From Dimargaris cristalligena (taxonomy: Eukaryota > Kickxellomycota > Dimargaritomycetes > Dimargaritales > Dimargaritaceae): a stretch of 11,534 bases of DNA. Below are positions 9,417 through 11,534 of this stretch, piece after piece; position 1 is the first letter of the stretch; each line of letters opens with the position of its first letter. The DNA is taken from NCBI GenBank assembly GCA_027576995.1, contig JANBQC010000762.1, forward strand, positions 1 to 11,534. Reading direction: 5' to 3'. The position numbers and the translations under genes were made by a program. Under the pieces are notes generated by a model. That model was not told the origin of the DNA. It did no database searches and worked only from the letters and a program-made list of their open reading frames with translations.

Positions 9417-9605
9417 CTAAATGGCCTTGCTGCCCTTCTCAGACTGCTTTGATTCTACAATGGAAGGTCCCAATTCGACAGGTTTGGGGATGCTAGAGAG
9501 AACAGATTGGGTGGTCCCAGGGGTGCTGGTGCTTATGGTGGACGTGGAGTATACACATAGGGAACATGGAAACGGATTTGTCAAAGTGCTTGGATAATAG
9601 CAGCA
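9417..9605. other. Overlapping short ORFs on both strands at the composition boundary
   Basis: On the minus strand a frame is open from about 9605 to the TAG at 9417, ending in a Ser/Thr-rich then charged tail (SIPKPVELGPSIVESKQSEK and onward). On the plus strand an ATG ORF runs 9421-9597 (58 residues, beginning MALLPFSDCFDSTMEG). At most one is real; neither resembles a family I know. The position matters because AT-rich DNA starts right here, so this could be the end of a gene whose rest was lost. Confidence 0.2.
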
Positions 9606-9941
9606 AAAATACTAATGGTTTTATTATAATGGCTATTAGTATTGAAGGTATACAGACTTCAGTGAGTAGATACCTTATTGGTTTCCTTTGCAGGATTCCA
9701 ATGCTTCTTATATGTGATTTTGAATACTGTAGAAATACTAGTAACAATGCAAGAGAAAGTATGTGAGGGTTGAAAGTAAGCTATAATGAATGGAATACAT
9801 CACTATAAAATAATTGCAATACTATTCATTGTAGCAAGATATGATAGAAACAGTCACAATGGGTATTGAGAGAATAAAATCAAACTAGACATAGAATTGA
9901 TGGATAAGTAAAACGCAGAATACACTATCAATTATTAGCAA

Positions 9942-9963
9942 CCAACCTTGACATGTTGGTTGG
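9942..9963. repeat. Short inverted repeat
   Basis: CCAACC and GGTTGG flank a ten-base spacer and can form a 6-bp hairpin within the AT-rich tract. It is short enough to be chance and has no following T run to suggest a terminator. Confidence 0.4.
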
Positions 9964-10537
9964 CACTACATATATGAATGGAATTTGGCTCAGCTGTAGA
10001 AGGGTTTAAATTATGTGTATACGAAAATAGGTGTGTAATTCATTTTCAACCAGTAATATCTGCAGTGATATGCACACTGTTATGGCTGTAGATCATGTCA
10101 CTATTCCCTAACTCAAATCTATTGGGAAATAGCCATACAGAGAAATTTGGGGGTTTATAGATATAGTACCATGGCATAGTCATTCTGATTTTACATTGCT
10201 ATACTATAATCCTAAAATGGATGGGCTGTACTCTCACCTAGGTGCCGTGCTTTACAGCCAGTATCTGTACTCGTGTATCTGATTTTAGTTACTGATAACT
10301 TAATATTTAGGTGGAATCTGAACCATTATGAGAACTATTAGCTGTTCTAAAGTGATATCATACTGATCACTAGAAACCTGTACTATTAGGGATCAAGAGA
10401 AAAAAAAAACCCTTACCTTAACTAATGATAGTATCTTGCACAAATGAATTAACTGTGCAATTTTTGATAGAAGTAATGGGATTCTCTAAGTTGAACTAAA
10501 CACAATTCCTTAGGTCAGAGAATCTAGTAACTAAAGA

Positions 10538-10680
10538 ATATGGGAGAGGTTCAACTGAGCTACATAACAAAAAATTCATTAGATGGAGCAAATATTACTG
10601 GTTAAAAATAATATCCTATATATTTTTCCATATATATATCATTGATAACCCTATACAGCTGGGCCAAATCCCACCCATAT
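10538..10680 (+). repeat. Dispersed repeat copy 2, in the AT-rich tract
   Basis: This is the partner of the copy in IPK1 intron 4 (4267-4410), in the same orientation and nearly the same length. The most conserved part is AATATTACTGGTTAAAA, then CCATATATATAT and TATACAGCTGG. Where the copies differ, many sites carry C or G in the intron copy and T or A here, for example TCCATTGG against TTCATTAG and a run of C against a run of T before CCATATAT. Confidence 0.7.
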
Positions 10681-11445
10681 AGAAACTTGATACCATTTCC
10701 AGTGGTATATTCATTAGTAGTATTAGGTGAGATAGAAGAGATTGGACTGTTTCTCTAGATGATGCCTTATTTATGGTAAAGACCAAGGCAATTTATTCAT
10801 AGAGTAAATTGAAGAAATAAATATAAAAAACGTCTAATAGTTTAACTAGTTTGAACTACATTAATTGAAATACAGATGAAACACTCCAGCAGGTTTAGGC
10901 TATCAAATATTATCTAGCTCAGGAATACTTATGGACACCTTGTTATTAATCACACTTAACACACAATACATGTAGATTATAAATCTACCATTATTTGGAA
11001 GAAAATGTAGGAATGATAAATTCAATAGTAAATGCAAGTGCCTTTAGATACAACTATAAACTAATTTGAAGAAGAGATAAAGAACTGCAAGGGGCAAAGC
11101 TAGATACCCACAGTTGGTTTTATTAAGTTAGAACTAGCAGGAATAATTATTAGGATAAAGTCCCAAGTATAGGATAGGCCAATCAGAGAGGTGGAATCAG
11201 TGGGATGGGGGAAATGAATTTTCAACAGAAAAGATGTAATTGGGTACTGGATTGATTGAATAACAAAAAGTAATATAATTTGGTATAAAGCATTCAGAAG
11301 AGTCCTGTTTTACTATGATATCATTTCAATGAAGCTGAATGACAATGGCCCAAGTCCTTTAATGAGATCTGAGCTGTCAAAAAATATGGGTCTAGTTCAA
11401 AATACCATGGGGTTAGTTAAAAATTTGAGTGATCATAACTGGATC

Positions 11446-11452
11446 AAAAAAA
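11446..11452 (-). terminator. Pol III terminator of tRNA-Asp
   Basis: Seven A on the plus strand give TTTTTTT on the minus strand, starting five bases past the discriminator base of the tRNA. This is the usual RNA polymerase III stop signal. Confidence 0.85.
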
Positions 11453-11457
11453 TAGAG

Positions 11458-11529
11458 CTCTCCAACAGGGAATTGAACCCTGGTCTTCCGCGTGACAGGC
11501 GGAGATACTTACCACTATACTATTGAAGA
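11458..11529 (-). tRNA. tRNA-Asp (anticodon GTC), complete
   Basis: Reading the minus strand, 72 nt fold into a full cloverleaf. The acceptor pair is TCTTCAA with TTGGAGA, including one T-G wobble, with discriminator G as expected for tRNA-Asp (11458). The anticodon stem is TCCGC/GCGGA around loop CTGTCAC; the GTC anticodon is at 11496-11494. The T stem is CAGGG/CCCTG around TTCAATT. The A box (TAGTATAGTGG) and B box (GGTTCAATTCC) match Pol III promoter consensus. No intron is present. It is a functional-looking nuclear type gene, and only five bases of its 5' flank are in the window. Confidence 0.95.
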
Positions 11530-11534
11530 TTTCC

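Larger units (their letters stand above)
9550..11445. other. AT-rich, gene-free tract
   Basis: GC content drops visibly near 9550 and stays low until the tRNA gene. Six-frame reading gives only short ORFs (for example 9493-9747 minus and 9566-9766 plus) with low-complexity, AT-driven residue content. No reverse transcriptase, integrase or transposase motif was seen. The tract carries a second copy of the repeat found in IPK1 intron 4, so it is probably at least partly decayed mobile DNA. Terminal repeats were not recognised by eye. Confidence 0.6.

Noticed and set aside
9566..9766. A 66-codon plus-strand ATG ORF in the AT-rich tract
   Set aside because: Composition is driven by AT-rich codons, a minus-strand ORF overlaps it, and no motif is recognisable.
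11329..11526. A 65-codon plus-strand ORF ending near the window edge
   Set aside because: More than a third of it is the antisense of the tRNA-Asp gene, and the rest is AT-rich sequence without protein-like content.
1..11534. CRISPR arrays, insertion sequences, reverse transcriptase or transposase genes, and rRNA
   Set aside because: I looked for regularly spaced repeats, polymerase/integrase motifs and conserved rRNA segments on both strands and saw none.

Overview
The window looks like nuclear DNA of an intron-rich eukaryote, most likely a fungus, possibly an early-diverging one. Evidence for this is two multi-exon genes whose exons join in phase through GT...AG introns of 109-748 nt, TATA-like boxes about 280-290 nt upstream of both start codons, and a tRNA gene with internal A and B boxes and an oligo-T end. 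The lineage is inference. There is no bacterial operon structure, CRISPR array or ribosomal RNA.

Layout. Positions 1-636 hold no gene I can defend. Positions 637-1484 (minus) hold pieces that look like the C-terminal half of a seven-transmembrane receptor-like protein; its splice sites and 5' part are unresolved and it may be a pseudogene. Positions 1611-2159 are the upstream region of the first clear gene. Positions 2160-5339 (plus) encode inositol-pentakisphosphate 2-kinase (IPK1/IPPK) in six exons, 503 residues. Positions 5340-5752 are a short convergent spacer. Positions 5753-7801 (minus) encode the modifier subunit of glutamate-cysteine ligase (GCLM) in six exons, 373 residues. Positions 7802-8102 are its upstream region with a TATA box. 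Positions 8103-9550 have only short, ambiguous ORFs. From about 9550 to 11445 the sequence turns strongly AT-rich and gene-free, and it contains a diverged copy of a ~145-nt element also found inside IPK1 intron 4. The window ends with a complete tRNA-Asp(GTC) on the minus strand (11458-11529).

The two confident genes serve separate pathways: IPK1 makes inositol hexakisphosphate, and GCLM tunes the first step of glutathione synthesis. Nothing in the sequence links them beyond convergent placement. I see no clear new multi-gene system. The points most worth following are the shared intron/AT-island repeat, with changes that lean toward A and T in the island copy, a possible regulated splice in IPK1 intron 5, and the receptor-like remnant.
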